From: Artocarpus heterophyllus
Taxonomy: Eukaryota; Streptophyta; Magnoliopsida; Rosales; Moraceae
Assembly (NCBI GenBank): GCA_025403435.1
Contig: CM046327.1
Coordinates: forward strand, 13,880,218-13,944,217
Length of the DNA: 64,000 nucleotides
Direction of reading: 5' to 3'
Shown here piece after piece: positions 12,361-24,660 of this stretch (within the stretch, counting starts at the first letter, position 1; the number at the start of each line of letters is the position of its first letter). The translations under genes and the position numbers were made by a program. The notes beneath the pieces are model-generated. The model was not told the origin of the DNA, ran no database searches, and was given only the letters and a program-made list of their open reading frames with translations.

Positions 12361-13559
12361 CTCAATTATATCATCCTTTTTATTGCCTCTTTTCCCCCTT
12401 CATTTATTTTCATGACCTCCCTTGATCGGCTAGTCCATAGCTTCTTTGTTCTGCCAATGTTGTTTGCTAATCGGAGATTTTTTAAGTTAACTTAAGGACC
12501 TATTTGAATCCATGCTTTGGGCCAAGCCACAAATTCTCCAAAAGCATTGCTCTCACAACCTTGTTTTCCTTCATTAGGAAACGTAAAGGCGTATCATTCA
12601 CATAACAAATATTAATTGTAGCATATATTATGAAGGACATTTGTAGAGAGAGTATTCATCCCCACCCTTTAGAGAGTATTCATCCACACTCTTTCTCCTG
12701 CAACGATGGTTAATTGAATAACACTACCTTCCTCAGCTATTGATGGTGTTAAAAGAAGGCAAAATTCACCCTCATCAAGACTTGATAAGGACAATTTCAC
12801 AGGTGGTGTTGGTGCTATATGAACTGTGCAACTTGCCTTCATACTAGTGTGCTGTTTTACTATCGGAACTGCATTTTCTTCCCCACAAATATGGTGTTAT
12901 TCCATCAGGTGTGACCTCTCATGATTTCACCCCACTCGAAGAACATAACCTCCATTATTTTCATCTTTTTACATAGCTTAATCATCTCTGCGTTAGAGCT
13001 TGACCTACAAGTGAAATAAAAACATTTGTTTAGGATTGCCCAATGTGGCAGTCTATATATCACGTGTCCCTTGATATTTGAATATCTTTATGACTCTTGC
13101 TTTGCATAATCAACCTATAATTATAAAATAAACACTTTTTTTAATAAAAACTTAAACACTATTAATTCTATCATTCTAAAAGTTAATGACATCAAGTAAG
13201 TTGCAAGTTGTTGGCTAATCTCTTTGCTTCTTGGACTTTTAAATGCTCTAGCCTTCTTTTGTCGGATGAATTTTTATAATAGGTGATGAGGAGGAGGTAA
13301 AGTTGAGTTATATACTCTCATCTGTATTAAAAAGTAAAGTTACTAAAAATTGTATAAAGATTACAAAGTTTATAGAAATAAAGTAAATAAATTTTATGTA
13401 CCCATTATTGCTCCGCATTTCTATATCCCACCCGACCCCACAATTACCCGAGATTGAATTTATCTCTTATCTCCTTGACTTTTTGCGGTTTCACTCTTTG
13501 CACCTCACTAAGCTTGTATATCCTAAACTCCTTCTATTGGTCCGCACTAATAGAAAGGT

Positions 13560-14000
13560 GACTTGTAATCACTTTTTTTAGGAGCTTGAAAACATTGGGG
13601 TCATCTTTGCAACCTTCAACGAAATTTGATTTAAGGTTGTATTGAAAGCCACGCATTACCTTACAATTGCTTGTGATCAACTTCTGCTTCATGTTCTTGA
13701 GAACATTGAAGGATGCAACAATACCTTACCAAATATGTTCCACGTTGTTCTTATCAGTCTTCTCTCTTAAATCCTTCACGGTTATGAGAATGTGTTCTCG
13801 AACTAAAACTTTAATATAACTTGGAACTCACTCCCAATTTTTCTAATACTTTGATCTCTTTCTGGTCGAATTGTAATTGAATTTTTTTTCATTTCAACCT
13901 TAACTCTTAAACATGCTTCATCAAGGTTGTTTGCCTTTTCCCATCATTATTGGGATTAAATGGCTTCCTTTCTTGGAGCTCATACTTATCTTCTTAGTCA
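13560..14000 (-). pseudogene. Possible upstream transposase exon remnant
   Basis: The minus strand holds short broken frames such as VKDLREKTDKNNVEHIW and VMRGFQYNLKSNFVEGCK. They lie between the leader-like block and the Ulp1-like remnant of the CACTA element, where the transposase-type exons would be expected. I do not recognise a specific domain. The position is the main argument. Confidence 0.25.
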
Positions 14001-15002
14001 TTAATTTTCCACATCACTGAATTTGTTGATAAACATATTGAATTCTTTTTTAACATTTCAATCCATAACAAATGAAAAAATATATGATCTAATTTATCAC
14101 ATAATAACTACAACTAAAGAAAACATATTAAGATTTTAACATACTAACATGTCAACATACCAACATTTATTAAAATCACATACGCTAACATAACAACATT
14201 CATTAAAATCATACACACTAATATTGATTAATATTATTAATAAATAATGACTACAAAATTAATAATGTGCATCCAATAATCAAAAACTAAATTCTACAAT
14301 AATTTAACTACTACAACAAGCTAATAAAAATAATAAAACATTTAATTCAATGCCAAAAGCTTTAACTAACAAAAAAATTAATGGAAAAACATTTAGTAAC
14401 TTAAAACTAATTAATCCAAAATAACAAAAACTAATAATTAATAACACTAAAACTAAAACTAATAAAACTAAAACTAACTAAAATGGATTAAAACTAAAAC
14501 TAACTAAAATTAATAACCCTAAATAATAAAAGCTAATAGCAAAAACTAATTAAACCTAAACTTGTGGGAAGAAACCATCATAAATTAGTTTAAAAATCCT
14601 AAACTAATAATTTGAATAGAGTAATATGGTCCATGGGAGAGGGGCAAACTTACCCGAAGGTGAAGCGTCGACAGTGACGAAGGCGAGGGCTAGGTGAAGC
14701 GTCAAAGACAGTGACAAACTCGAGGACTCGATGGAATGATGAAGGAAGTTATGACAGAGGTGGTTGCGGACTTGAACATGATCATGAAAGGAGATGACAA
14801 CAGCGGCACTGAGAGAGAGTGAGTGAGGATGAGAGAGAGAGAGAGAGAGAGAATGAGAGAGAGAGATAGAGAGAAAGGAAAAATGATTGAATGAGAGTGA
14901 CAAAAAGTGTAGACGTTGGGGTACTTTGAGGGTTTGATTTTTGAATTGCTACCTCCATGGATGTGGTGTTTCTAGGACATTTAGTGGTTACCTCCATGAT
15001 AT

Positions 15003-15372
15003 ATGAAAATCTCCCCAAGTTTTTCACCAATTTTCGTCCCATTAGGAATTCTTTTCCACATTGCAAATTATGCTAAAAAGGTTCATGTTGAAGCTACCAC
15101 TGTCAGAAAAGACAAGTATAACATAATTGTTCCTAATTCTAGAGTTATGACCAAAAGGGACTACAAGCCCAAAGAAGCGATTGTTACTCAAGATCAAGGG
15201 CATAGCAAAGAGACCCAAGTTTCAATGGAAGCCATTACATCGGTGTTTATTAATCTACCAATTGTTGCAGGGAGTATTTCTCTGCTTTTTTGAGGCTGGC
15301 ACTGCTTCCCCAATGATAGTTATTAATGGAAACTCCTGTGAGAAAGACAATTTTATCTACGAGAATGCATAA
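15003..15372 (+). other. Unrecognised ORFs inside the CACTA element
   Basis: Two overlapping plus frames of 96 and 63 codons (from 15003 and about 15181). Composition is less repetitive than the surroundings (for example NSRVMTKRDYKPKEAIVTQD). They lie between the leader-like block and the right subterminal repeats, where CACTA elements sometimes carry captured host sequence. No domain, signal peptide or membrane segment is evident. Coding status is doubtful. Confidence 0.2.
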
Positions 15373-16455
15373 GCAGGAACTCTGGATATTCCCATGGGTG
15401 TCAGCTTGAAAAATTCTTCGATTTGTAAAGAAAGTTTTCCTCTGTTATAAATTGGTACCCAAATATTCCTCTTCTAATTGATGGTCCTAAACATAGTAGT
15501 GATGCTAGAAAACATTTGCGTACTTGTGTAGAAGGATCTTCAAGGGCAATGGATGTTTCTCAAATTTAGCATTCTCAACATGTTTATATTAAAAATTAGA
15601 TTACCATTAATCTTTCATTTGATTTCATATTCTTGTTGAATTTATACCTGTAAATTTGATTAGGTTTATTAATTTCGTGTATTATCTACTATGTTATGCT
15701 TGTTTCTACATGTTTTTAAAACCATTTGAACCGACTTTGAAACACTAAAAATTAGTTTAAGTTTGGTCAGAGAAAATAGCTCAGGGTTGGAAACCATCTC
15801 TTATGCCCGAGTTGCGTGGGCTAGAAAACCTTTTCCAATGGCTTGCGCAGTTACCGATTTTGTGCCCGAGTCTCCATGGATTTTTCCCATGTTTTTCCTT
15901 CCATTTTACCCTTGTAATTGGAAATAAAGTTTTTAAAAGTTGGTTTGTTGAATTGTACACTCTTTATTTTTTTTTTAAACACGACAAGAAATTATGAATA
16001 TCACAATGGTTTAAAGTGGTTGTAGAAATTTACCACGATGATTAAAAATCCATTATCAAATCCACCATCGTAGTGTAATATGGGATTCCATGACAGTTCA
16101 ATAACTAACATAAAAACTTAAGATTTCATGACGATTCATTATTTTTCATGGTATTCTATGATAGTTTTCAAAGCTTCCGAGTTATTTATTGCTGCAGAAA
16201 GTGCTTAGGATTTTGTAACTAATCCATGTGTTGGGGTTTTAATATTTATATTCCATGACAATTTTAAAAACCATCATAGAAAGTTGATATTATATGATGC
16301 TTTTGTTCGTAAAAGAAGATTTGTAAACCGTCATGTCTCAAGATTCTATAACAGTTTTTGAAAATATCATATGTCATATTTTGACAGACTTTAGATAACA
16401 ATTTTTATAAAACTATCATCTAAGTCCATCTTTTATTCACAATTTTGTGGTAGTT

Positions 16456-18878
16456 AATAGGGAATTTCATAAACAAGTATACGTTTTTATTGACTTAAAA
16501 TTAATATGAATTTTGAGTTTTTTTTTTTTTTTGTGATTATTGAGCCCAATTAAGCAAAGTATTCATTATTATACAAGTTACGTAATTTTCAACTGCAAAC
16601 TTTAGTCTTAAAAATAAGAAGTAGGTTATATAGTGGTATTTATGTGTCATTTTTGTTAGGTACCCATGTATCTAAGTGTTTTTTCCTTATTTGATCATTT
16701 TTTTTATATTCAATTTTCAATTTTAAATCATATGATGGAGAAAATTTGATAAAACTTCTTGAGCAAAAAAAAAAAAAAGTGAAACTTTTATCAACAAAAT
16801 TAAAAAAAGGAAAAAAATAGTAAAACTTATACATTGGATAAATAAAATCTAGATATTTTGATTTCAAAATATATGTAGAAAACATATATAAAGCCAAAAA
16901 GCTAAAATAGTCATTTTTCTCAATCCATCAATATTCAATAGATTTAGTGTTGATTAGGTCAAAATAGGACAAGTTTCATAGTTCAATGGTGTGATTTTTT
17001 ATAGTTTAAAATTTAGGGGATCAAAATGAGACAAGTAGCATAGTTTTGAGGCCAAAAGTGAAATTATTGACTCAATTCCATTAATAAGTTGCATAGTTCA
17101 AGAGAGAAAAATGAAATTAACCCTATAACTTATATACAGAAGATCAAATTATATGTGAAAACTATATCGAATAGACAACTCTAACATATAATTAATTATA
17201 TCTATAATTTCGAGAGTGCAATTCTAAGTTTTTCATAGAGTAACATCAGAATTAATAAAAGTGTAATTTATTAATTAAAGAGTTTTAATAATAAGTTGGT
17301 TTTATTAGAGCTTAGAATTAAGGGTCCATTAGCCCCGCCATTTTTTGTAAACACTATTTAGATAAGTAGAATTATCAGTATAATTAACTTAGAATTTTAA
17401 AATAATAATCACTCAAAATAAATTAATTATATTTAATTTATAATTATTAAATAATAAAGTATTTTATTAATAAATAATTTCGGAAGACACACAATGGGTT
17501 CCACCACTGTGTCTGTGGCATATACAAGCACAGGGTTCCCTATACGGTTCAAGACTTCTTTATCAAGTTTCCTGCTTCTAGAAGTTTTTAATTTTAATAA
17601 ATGTGATTTTACGAAGTTGGGATTTAAAATTTGAAAACAAATCAGATTAGATAACAAGTAGTGTTCCTCTCCATACTGGTAACAAGTTGGTGCCACAAGC
17701 ATAGAGAATCTCTCTTTAATTTAAATATGTGATATTTAATCTCTCATTTTCTATAAATAGAGGGTTCCTCTATTCATTAAACATACAATTGAAAGTCTTG
17801 GTTAGACTGTAAGAACTCTGCTAGGAATCCAAGTAGTAGGCGTGTAGAAGAGAGAGAAAAAGAAAAAAAGAGTTCTTACATTCGCAGTCCCCCCTTGTTT
17901 ATATGTTGTCTTGAGATTAGTAAAAGACTAAAAGTTAGTAAAGTGATCCTCGAAACCTGATTTCCTTTATGCCCACACGTACGTCCATTCAATGCCAAGG
18001 ACTACACAAAGAAGATGATAGTTTCATACAGAGAACTATTCTATTAGAAGAATTCTGACCCAATAAAATTGTATACATATTTATTAAGCATTGAGTGAAT
18101 ATAATCTATAACATTGTTTTCCAACAGTTTTATGAAAATTTTATTATATATATTCTACACCTTTACCACTTTTACTTGAATGTCATCTTTCCATTTTAAG
18201 TACCTGACAATTTACGAATTTTGAATTAGATTCTAAATTTTTGGTGTTATCTTTATTTTTATTAATGGAAACCTTTATAATGTTAGTGAAATATTAACCG
18301 ACCCTATAATTTATCTATGGTTTTGGTATAATCTGTTTTTTAAAAACATCAAACTATGTAAACTAGTTACGAAAATTTATTTTTGATGTGATCGGTGGTT
18401 TTTATTGTAAAACCAATAAACCCTACCACAAAGAGTAAGTTTTCTTTTGGGTCCCCATCCTTTCTTACGTCTTTTTTTTTTTTTTTCCTATCTACAAATA
18501 TTGTGTGGAAGAATCTGCATTAGAATAATTATGGGCATCTTTGAGGTATCAAATTTAGGCTAAAAATCATTATCCAAAAGGTAATATGTTATTGAAAAGA
18601 AAAAAAAAAGTGAGAAATAGAACAAATGGGTAATTGAGGGAATATGTGCCCACTGCTTAGTAAGCTGCATACATGAACTGAAACTTTTCCAACATGGGCG
18701 GTGGACATATAGTATAATTGGAAGTTGAAGTAACATCACCAAATTCAGTGGCCTTTCGGATCTGTTCTGTCTTATAGACAATTGGTCTATTATTTGGCTA
18801 GCTTTTTAACACTTGGGGAGCAAAAATTTGGATTGACAAATATCCTTTTTCTTTTCTATACCCCTTTTCAAGCTTATT
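16456..18878. other. Spacer with an LTR-like module, no gene seen
   Basis: AT-rich without recognisable coding sequence. At about 17745-17960 there is a TATA-like TTCTATAAATAGAGGG, a short leader-like segment and a GA-rich stretch. That layout resembles the U3/R/U5 of a plant LTR, but no paired repeat, primer-binding site or target duplication is seen. Confidence 0.4.
17700..17960 (+). promoter_or_regulatory. TATA-containing LTR-like module (possible solo LTR piece)
   Basis: CTATAAATAGAGGG at about 17750 is an excellent plant TATA box followed by a leader-like stretch. No coding region follows. A decayed solo LTR is the simplest reading, but it rests on this arrangement alone. Confidence 0.25.
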
Positions 18879-19423
18879 GGGCTCCATTTGGTAAATGGAT
18901 TCAAATTAGTAATTTGATTTGAGTTATGTGATTTAAATTAAGATTTGAGTTAGTGATTTGAATAGTTATCAGAATTGACATTTAGATATGTATTTAAGTT
19001 TTAATCTGAGTATGGAATAAAATTAAAATTTGTGTTTGGATCGTTAGCGAAAATAGTTTTTGATTTTTTAACAAATCTAATAAAATCTTAATATTAATGA
19101 ACTTAAAAATATGCAATATGAATATTAATTTATTCTTTTCTTCACTATGAACACAATGAAAAAAGAATCATCTCATTTTGAATATCAAATGAAGAAGTTA
19201 TGATTTTTTTCTCAAATATAGAAAATAGAATTTCAGCTTTTACTGTAGCAAAGATATCTGAGTATCAAAAGTTTAAAAAGGGTCAGAACTCTAAAAACTT
19301 AGATTCTTGATACTCAAATGATTCAAATTTTGGGGAAAACAAGCACGTATCCAAAAGATTCTTAATATTCGAATCTAAATTTGAGTCTACTGAGTCCAAA
19401 GAATACACAAACTACACATACCC
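18879..19423. mobile_element. hAT-like non-autonomous element, distant relative of the 120-bp MITE
   Basis: The left end GGGCTCCATTTGGTAAATGG and the complement of the right end (AAGGGTATGTGTAGTTTGTG) share the GGG..TTTG(G) terminus of the 120-bp MITEs at 37621 and 41585. The inner TTTTACTGTAGCAAA is the complement of their TTTTGCTACAGTA, and ATACTCAAATGATTCAAA also recurs. No transposase is present and no target duplication is recognised. Confidence 0.35.
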
Positions 19424-20383
19424 TTAAATCACATGATGGTGTATTCGAACTTTGTTCACACGCGACATATTCCTATTTATGGAATCTCTAATAAATACTT
19501 TGGTGAATTAAATACCTATAACATCCCTCTCCATACCTAGGAAACTTTGGACCATATAATGATCCCCTTGTGCAAGTTAGGTGGCTCTACTCTTTCAAAA
19601 AGAAAATAATTAACTCCTAATTTGCACCAATGGACCATATAGATTTTAAATCTTAGAAAATAATTAACCCCTAATTTGCACCAATGGACCATATAGATTT
19701 TAAGTCAGAAGGGAATTGGGGGACCATTAATAATTTGACTTTTTACATTGTGTGAGACGCTTCATTAATTAGTCATATTTAAATCTTAGTACTTCTACCA
19801 AACCTTTGGCCAACAAATGAAAGGAAAATCGACTGCAAACGGTGCCCAACAACTATTGCCATCATCAACTAGCTGAAAAATCATGAAAAGCAGACAAGCT
19901 ATAAATTGTCAATGAATGATTGTTGAAACAAGTGCCTAGTCAAAATAACGTCTCTATTGATTGTTGAAAGACATTAATGCACGTGATGTAAAAAAAAATG
20001 TAACAGAAATAATAATTTGGCAACTAGGATAATTATTAAAATGTTTTTTTTGGCCTTCTGTCCTCAAATTTTTGACCTCTTGGCACTTTGGTCCCCAATT
20101 CAAAAATATTTGATATTTGAGTCCCCAAAACAAACAGAATTCTGGTCAATTAATCCTTTTGTTCGCATACCCCTTAAATCCCCCCACAGACAAAGTTTGG
20201 TGACCATATCAGATGCAAAATTCTTAAGGGGAATAGTCTTGATGCCTGGCAAGAGTTGATTGGTCTGTCATTTGAGACAATGACCATATTCAATTGTTTT
20301 TTTCCATTAAAAGAAATGAATAAAAAATGTGTGGGGTGTTCGGTCACTCTTATCATTGTTCAGAATATCAATATTAATCCCTT
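19424..20383. other. Spacer with a 54-bp tandem duplication
   Basis: A unit starting GAAAATAATTAAC(T/C)CCTAA and ending GACCATATAGATTTTAA occurs at 19602-19655 and again from 19656 to about 19709, nearly identical, so the duplication is young. Otherwise no gene is seen. Frames near 20017-20356 on both strands overlap and match nothing I know. Confidence 0.7.
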
Positions 20384-21301
20384 TAGGGTGCGTTGGTTGT
20401 GGGAGATTGGGACCAGGCTAGGATAAATAATCCCATGAATAAATGTGGAGCGGATTAATAGTCCGTTGTTTGCAAAATAATCCCAAATTGGTGGGATAAC
20501 TAATCCCACACAAAATGGTGGGATTATTTGTCCAGGACTAAGATTACTCGTTAGAATGCTTCTCCAACCATAGATCTAGCACAACGATCTCCATCCCCAG
20601 AGCACTCCACCGTTGTCGGCCCACTACCACCTCCGTTACGGCAGCCCGCGCCACCGTCGTCACGATGGCCCACCCCCGGAGATCGTCGTTACAACCATCC
20701 ACTGTCGTGCACAACCCCCCACCTTCGAATCTCCTTAACCCGCAACCCTAATTGCAGTCGTCCCTCTGGATCCTCGTGTCTGGCGAACCTAGCCCTCGGA
20801 ACTCTCGTCACCAGCGAAACCTGGCCATCCCTTGGAACTCCATCGCCTGTCACCACAAGCTTCTGATCTCCATCGCGAGCAAAACCCACCTCTCAAAACT
20901 CCGTTGCATGAAAAACCTAAACCCCCTCGGTGGAACTCCTCCGCCCTTCAACTCCATCGCATGATCTTCCATGAACACATGAAGAAGAAAACAAGAACTA
21001 GACGAAAAAAAAAAACGAAGAGAATTTTGATTAGGAAGGGAAAAGAAAAAAGAATCAAAAAGAAACTTGATTAGGGAACAAACTAATTTTGTTTTATTTT
21101 ATTTTTTTGAAAATGTTGTTTTTTATTATTATTTTTTTTTACTTATTTTACATTTGTTTTGAGAAAATGTTTTACATGTTGGACAACTAAATCTGTAATT
21201 ATAGGATAGTTTTTTTAAAAATTATTATTTGTTTAAAATATATATTGTTTCATAAAAATTGCTATCCAATCCCAAGTGCCGACGTATCAAACGGGTCCAT
21301 A
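20384..21301. mobile_element. Non-autonomous DNA element with a GC-rich core
   Basis: The left end reads AGGGTGCGTTGGTTG, and the complement of the right end reads ATGGACCCGTTTGATACG. Both are followed by a GGGATTGG or GAGATTGGG word, so they form imperfect terminal inverted repeats of hAT/PIF character. The core (about 20575-20960) is strongly GC-rich, with CCACC/CGCC words and overlapping frames on both strands that match no protein I recognise. Without that core the element is ordinary AT-rich DNA. No transposase. About 0.92 kb. Confidence 0.4.
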
Positions 21302-22019
21302 AGGTTTTTTACATCTAGGGTTCCCAAAATTCATCTAAAGGGGTTTAATTGCTGCGCAGTTAGGAGTAAGAGACACAGGGATTTGTTTGTTTGGGGACCT
21401 AGATATCAAGATTTTTAGATGAAGGTCTCAAATGTCAAGGGTTCAAAAGTTTAGGAACCAGAGATTAAAAACTTAAAACATAAGAAATATATTTCTTTTC
21501 CGATAAAGAAAATCATGATATACATTTCCTATGTTTTAATTATTATTATTTTTTCTAATAATGTTCTCAAGACCAAAGGGGACTATAAGTTTAAGTTTCT
21601 ATTTTGTACTTGATGAGTTTTGAGCATAAAGCTTCCTTTAATTTCACTTCAGGTTTTAGGACTAATGCATAAATAAAGTTGAAAGAAAGTGTCCTTTCAC
21701 AATAATAACGGCTATCATTGAAAATGTAAATCCCTACACCGTCTGGTGCCAAACCTAAAGGCACCAAGTTTTGGGTTGAGTGAGTCATAATAATTACATG
21801 ATATATATGCTCATTATTTTCATTTAGCTTGTCATTAATAATCATGAGTATCCAAGTATATATATTATCTATATGTAATAATCCTCATTTACAAGTGTGT
21901 ATATATGGCTTGCGTAAATAAACAAAAAGATGCACCAAATTAATTTGGGTGACGGAAGAGATGAAAAGAGGCCAATCAATTTAATAATATGATTAGACGA
22001 GCACAAATCAAAACGAAAA
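21302..22019. other. Spacer, no gene seen
   Basis: AT-rich. The minus frame 21591-21845 has no family resemblance. Confidence 0.5.
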
Positions 22020-22121
22020 CAGAGATTTTTTATTATTATTATTTTTATTTTTTTGTTAAGTGTGCCTCAGGGAGGAGCAGGGGCTTGAAGCTTGGACTTC
22101 TCCCAGGCAACCCAGAGATTT
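22020..22121 (-). mobile_element. Short SINE with 9-bp target-site duplication
   Basis: CAGAGATTT occurs at 22020-22028 and at 22113-22121. Between them, on the minus strand, is about 55 bp of GC-richer sequence beginning GGTTGCCTGGGAGAAGTCC and containing GCTTCAAGCCCCTG, which resembles an RNA polymerase III B box (GGTTCRANNCC). It ends in an A-rich tail of about 30 bases (AATAATAATAAAA type). Direct flanking duplication plus A-rich tail plus B-box-like word is the SINE signature. At 84 bp it is probably 5'-truncated, with no clear A box. Confidence 0.55.
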
Positions 22122-23660
22122 ACCCTTATATAATAACTCCTCGATGAAAGGAAAATTACAAAGACACCCCTCTACATGTCTTTGACTGTTAAAATTTTTC
22201 AAATAACAAAGTAACCCTAAAATAAATAAATAAAATACTCAAAACACCTCTTGTGTTTTGCTGAAACGCCATTTTTGTCTTTCTTAACACCCCTTCTGTT
22301 TTTAAAATTATACTCAAAATACGTGAAGTAATTATACATTTGTTGGGGTGTGATTTGGTTAGGCTCAAATTATTCAAAAAAGGCCCAGAATAAGGAATCC
22401 AAATTATGGTCAAAACGAATTGAGCCCAATGGAAGCATTCGATTCGTGACAGATTGATATGAAAAGCATCACTTACTCATTACTCAATCAACTTGAGCCG
22501 TTGACCGTTTCGATGGTTATGGTTCAATTACAGCTCCTACTCATTTCATTTTGTATGAATCTAAATATTCGTCACCATTGTGGATTTGGTAAGTGTCGAT
22601 TTGATGGAATCAATATGTAGAACTTGGCAATTATAAGAAGATACATGCTCAGCCACAAAATGGGACATGGGGAGTAGTCCGATGATTACGCTCTATTGCA
22701 GATCGACACATATCCTTCTACTGCAAGCACTACTATGCCCATTCCCTTCATAAGCTTGGAGCCATAATCTCATACAACACTCTATATAAGGGGCTTCAGC
22801 AACTTCACTGAGATATAGAGAGAGACTTATAGAAACTCTATTGAATTTTTTACTAAATTCATACAAAGTCTCACAAATACTTTGTAATCTATAGTAATTC
22901 TTTCAGCATAGAAAGAACAGTAAACGTAGCTCTCATTACAGAGTGAACCATTATAAATCTTGCATATAATATTATTTATGTTTATAGCGTCATGTAATTA
23001 CTTATGACTTAGTTTAATTTTCATTTTGTAATTATTTTGATCTTGTTCTTGGAAGCAAAATAGATCCTAAAAATGATGATTTGAGGGCCCAAACTCATAA
23101 ATAGCAAATATCAAATAGAACACTAACATGTTTATATTTAATTGTAGATCTAACATCTACAACATTTAAAAAAAAAAACTAAAATCACCCTTCCTATCCT
23201 TTACTCAATACAATTTTAAACATTATTGAAGCAAAATACAAAATAAAATAAATCTTAAAAAAATTAAAACTCTCAAAATAATTGAAGTGTTTTTTTAATT
23301 GAAATATTTGTTTGAACATTTTAAATTGTTTTCATTTAATTTTTTAGTTGCGTCATAATTAAAATAATATTTAATATAGATTGAGAAGGTATCTTAACAC
23401 TTAATTGTTTCAGGGGTTTTTTGAGTATGCTTTTATGAACAAGGGGAAAGTTTCTGTTATTTGCAAATAAGATTGGCAAAAATAGTATTTAGATAAAACA
23501 CATGAGATATTTTAGGTATTTTTTCTTAAATAAATAACAAATAGAAAGATAAATTAAATTAAAAATGCTAACATCAAAATTGAATACAAACTAATTTTTT
23601 AAACGTAAATTTTAATAAAATTAAACTACTCATTCAGCATTTATAGCACCATCATTTTTT
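22122..23660. other. Spacer with an LTR-like segment, no gene seen
   Basis: From about 22341 (TGTTGGGGTGTG) the sequence resembles an LTR. A TATA-like CTCTATATAAGGGGC at about 22780 is followed by a leader-like stretch with GAGATATAGAGAGAGAC. No matching second repeat or 3' boundary was found, so it is listed only as spacer. The remainder to 23660 is AT-rich. Confidence 0.35.
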
Positions 23661-24660
23661 TTTTTTTGGCGAAACCTTAATTCAACTCTAACAAATGCTT
23701 AACTAAACCAATCTTTAAACCCGAATAATTATTATTAAAAACCCGCTAATTCTAAAGAAAACCAAGAAAAATGAAAACATTTTTTTATCCCCTCCTCTAG
23801 CAATACCCACCCAAGCCTCTTCCAATAAATGTTAAACGGCAGTTCAAAGGATGACGACATTAGTTTTGCATGTGGGGAGGTGTTGGTCTCGATGGGGAAG
23901 CATGTTTAACGACAAGAAGACCTAGATCATGCAAGGCAGTGTAAAGGTGACAAAAAGGCTTAGTTGCAGTGGGACGGTGTGAAGATAGATGAGGATAGAT
24001 GGATCAAGATGTGGTGGCTTAGGTTTCGATGGGACTGTAGGAAGCGGCGGGCATCACGACTGGATGGCTTCGGGGTAGGATAAGACGACGTTCGATGGAT
24101 CAGGGTGGGTTGCGATGGGTGATTGAATTAAAACCTTCAGTATTAGAGGATTGAATTAAATTTTTTAAGTTAATTAAAGGTTTGTCTCCTAATTAGCCGA
24201 ATGCATTTTTAAAAGATGTTTTTTCTTAGGAAAATTTATGAAAATTATTTTAAAAATCGTTGAAATATAAAATTCCATTTTTTTGGGAAAAAATCTATGT
24301 TCCATTTTTTGGATTTGGCAAGTTTTTTCATTGTTTCTTTAGTAAGTTTGTTGGGAGAGGAATTGGGGGATACATTTGGTATCTCAACTATATAGGTTGA
24401 TCGAACTACCACGGTCTATTTCTCAAAGATGGGTTTGATACCAAGTCGAAGGGGGACAAATTCTTCGGTTCACAATCGGCATTGGGCAGTTTGCGGTGGT
24501 TGGTTTCGGATGGTTTTGGAATGTCACTTTAGCAATGACGATGGAACAAACGACGACGACGACCATTGAAATCACCAGAGAGTAGGAGAACGAGACATGG
24601 GTACTTTTGGCGGAGTGAGAGGGGTGTGGCTGAGTGTGTTTCCGCCGTTAGGGTTTTAAT
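23661..24660. other. GC/purine-richer block of unknown origin
   Basis: About 23830-24120 and 24340-24620 are rich in GATGG/GGCGG/ACGACG words, unlike the surrounding AT-rich DNA and similar in texture to the cores at 20575-20960 and 38160-38400. No sustained open frame or known domain. Such blocks are common inside plant DNA transposons, so an unrecognised non-autonomous element is the likeliest origin. Confidence 0.3.

Larger units (their letters stand above)
10470..16455 (-). mobile_element. Decayed CACTA (En/Spm-type) DNA transposon
   Basis: The left end reads CACTATTACAC at 10470-10480. Right after it come inverted subterminal words typical of plant CACTA elements (GACAACGGTTTTAAACCATC, then ACCATCGTCTAAT at about 10602-10614). 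The right end, about 16000-16455, carries the same kind of words in both orientations (TTTTTATAAAACTATCATCT; CCATGACAATTTTAAAAACC) and stops at GGTAGTT, a worn complement of AACTACC/CACTACC. Between them are minus-strand protein remnants (11762-12360), an AT-rich region with AAAACTAA words (14300-14560), and a GC/GA-rich leader-like block (14640-14870). About 6.0 kb. No clean 3-bp target duplication is visible, and the borders are approximate. Confidence 0.5.
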
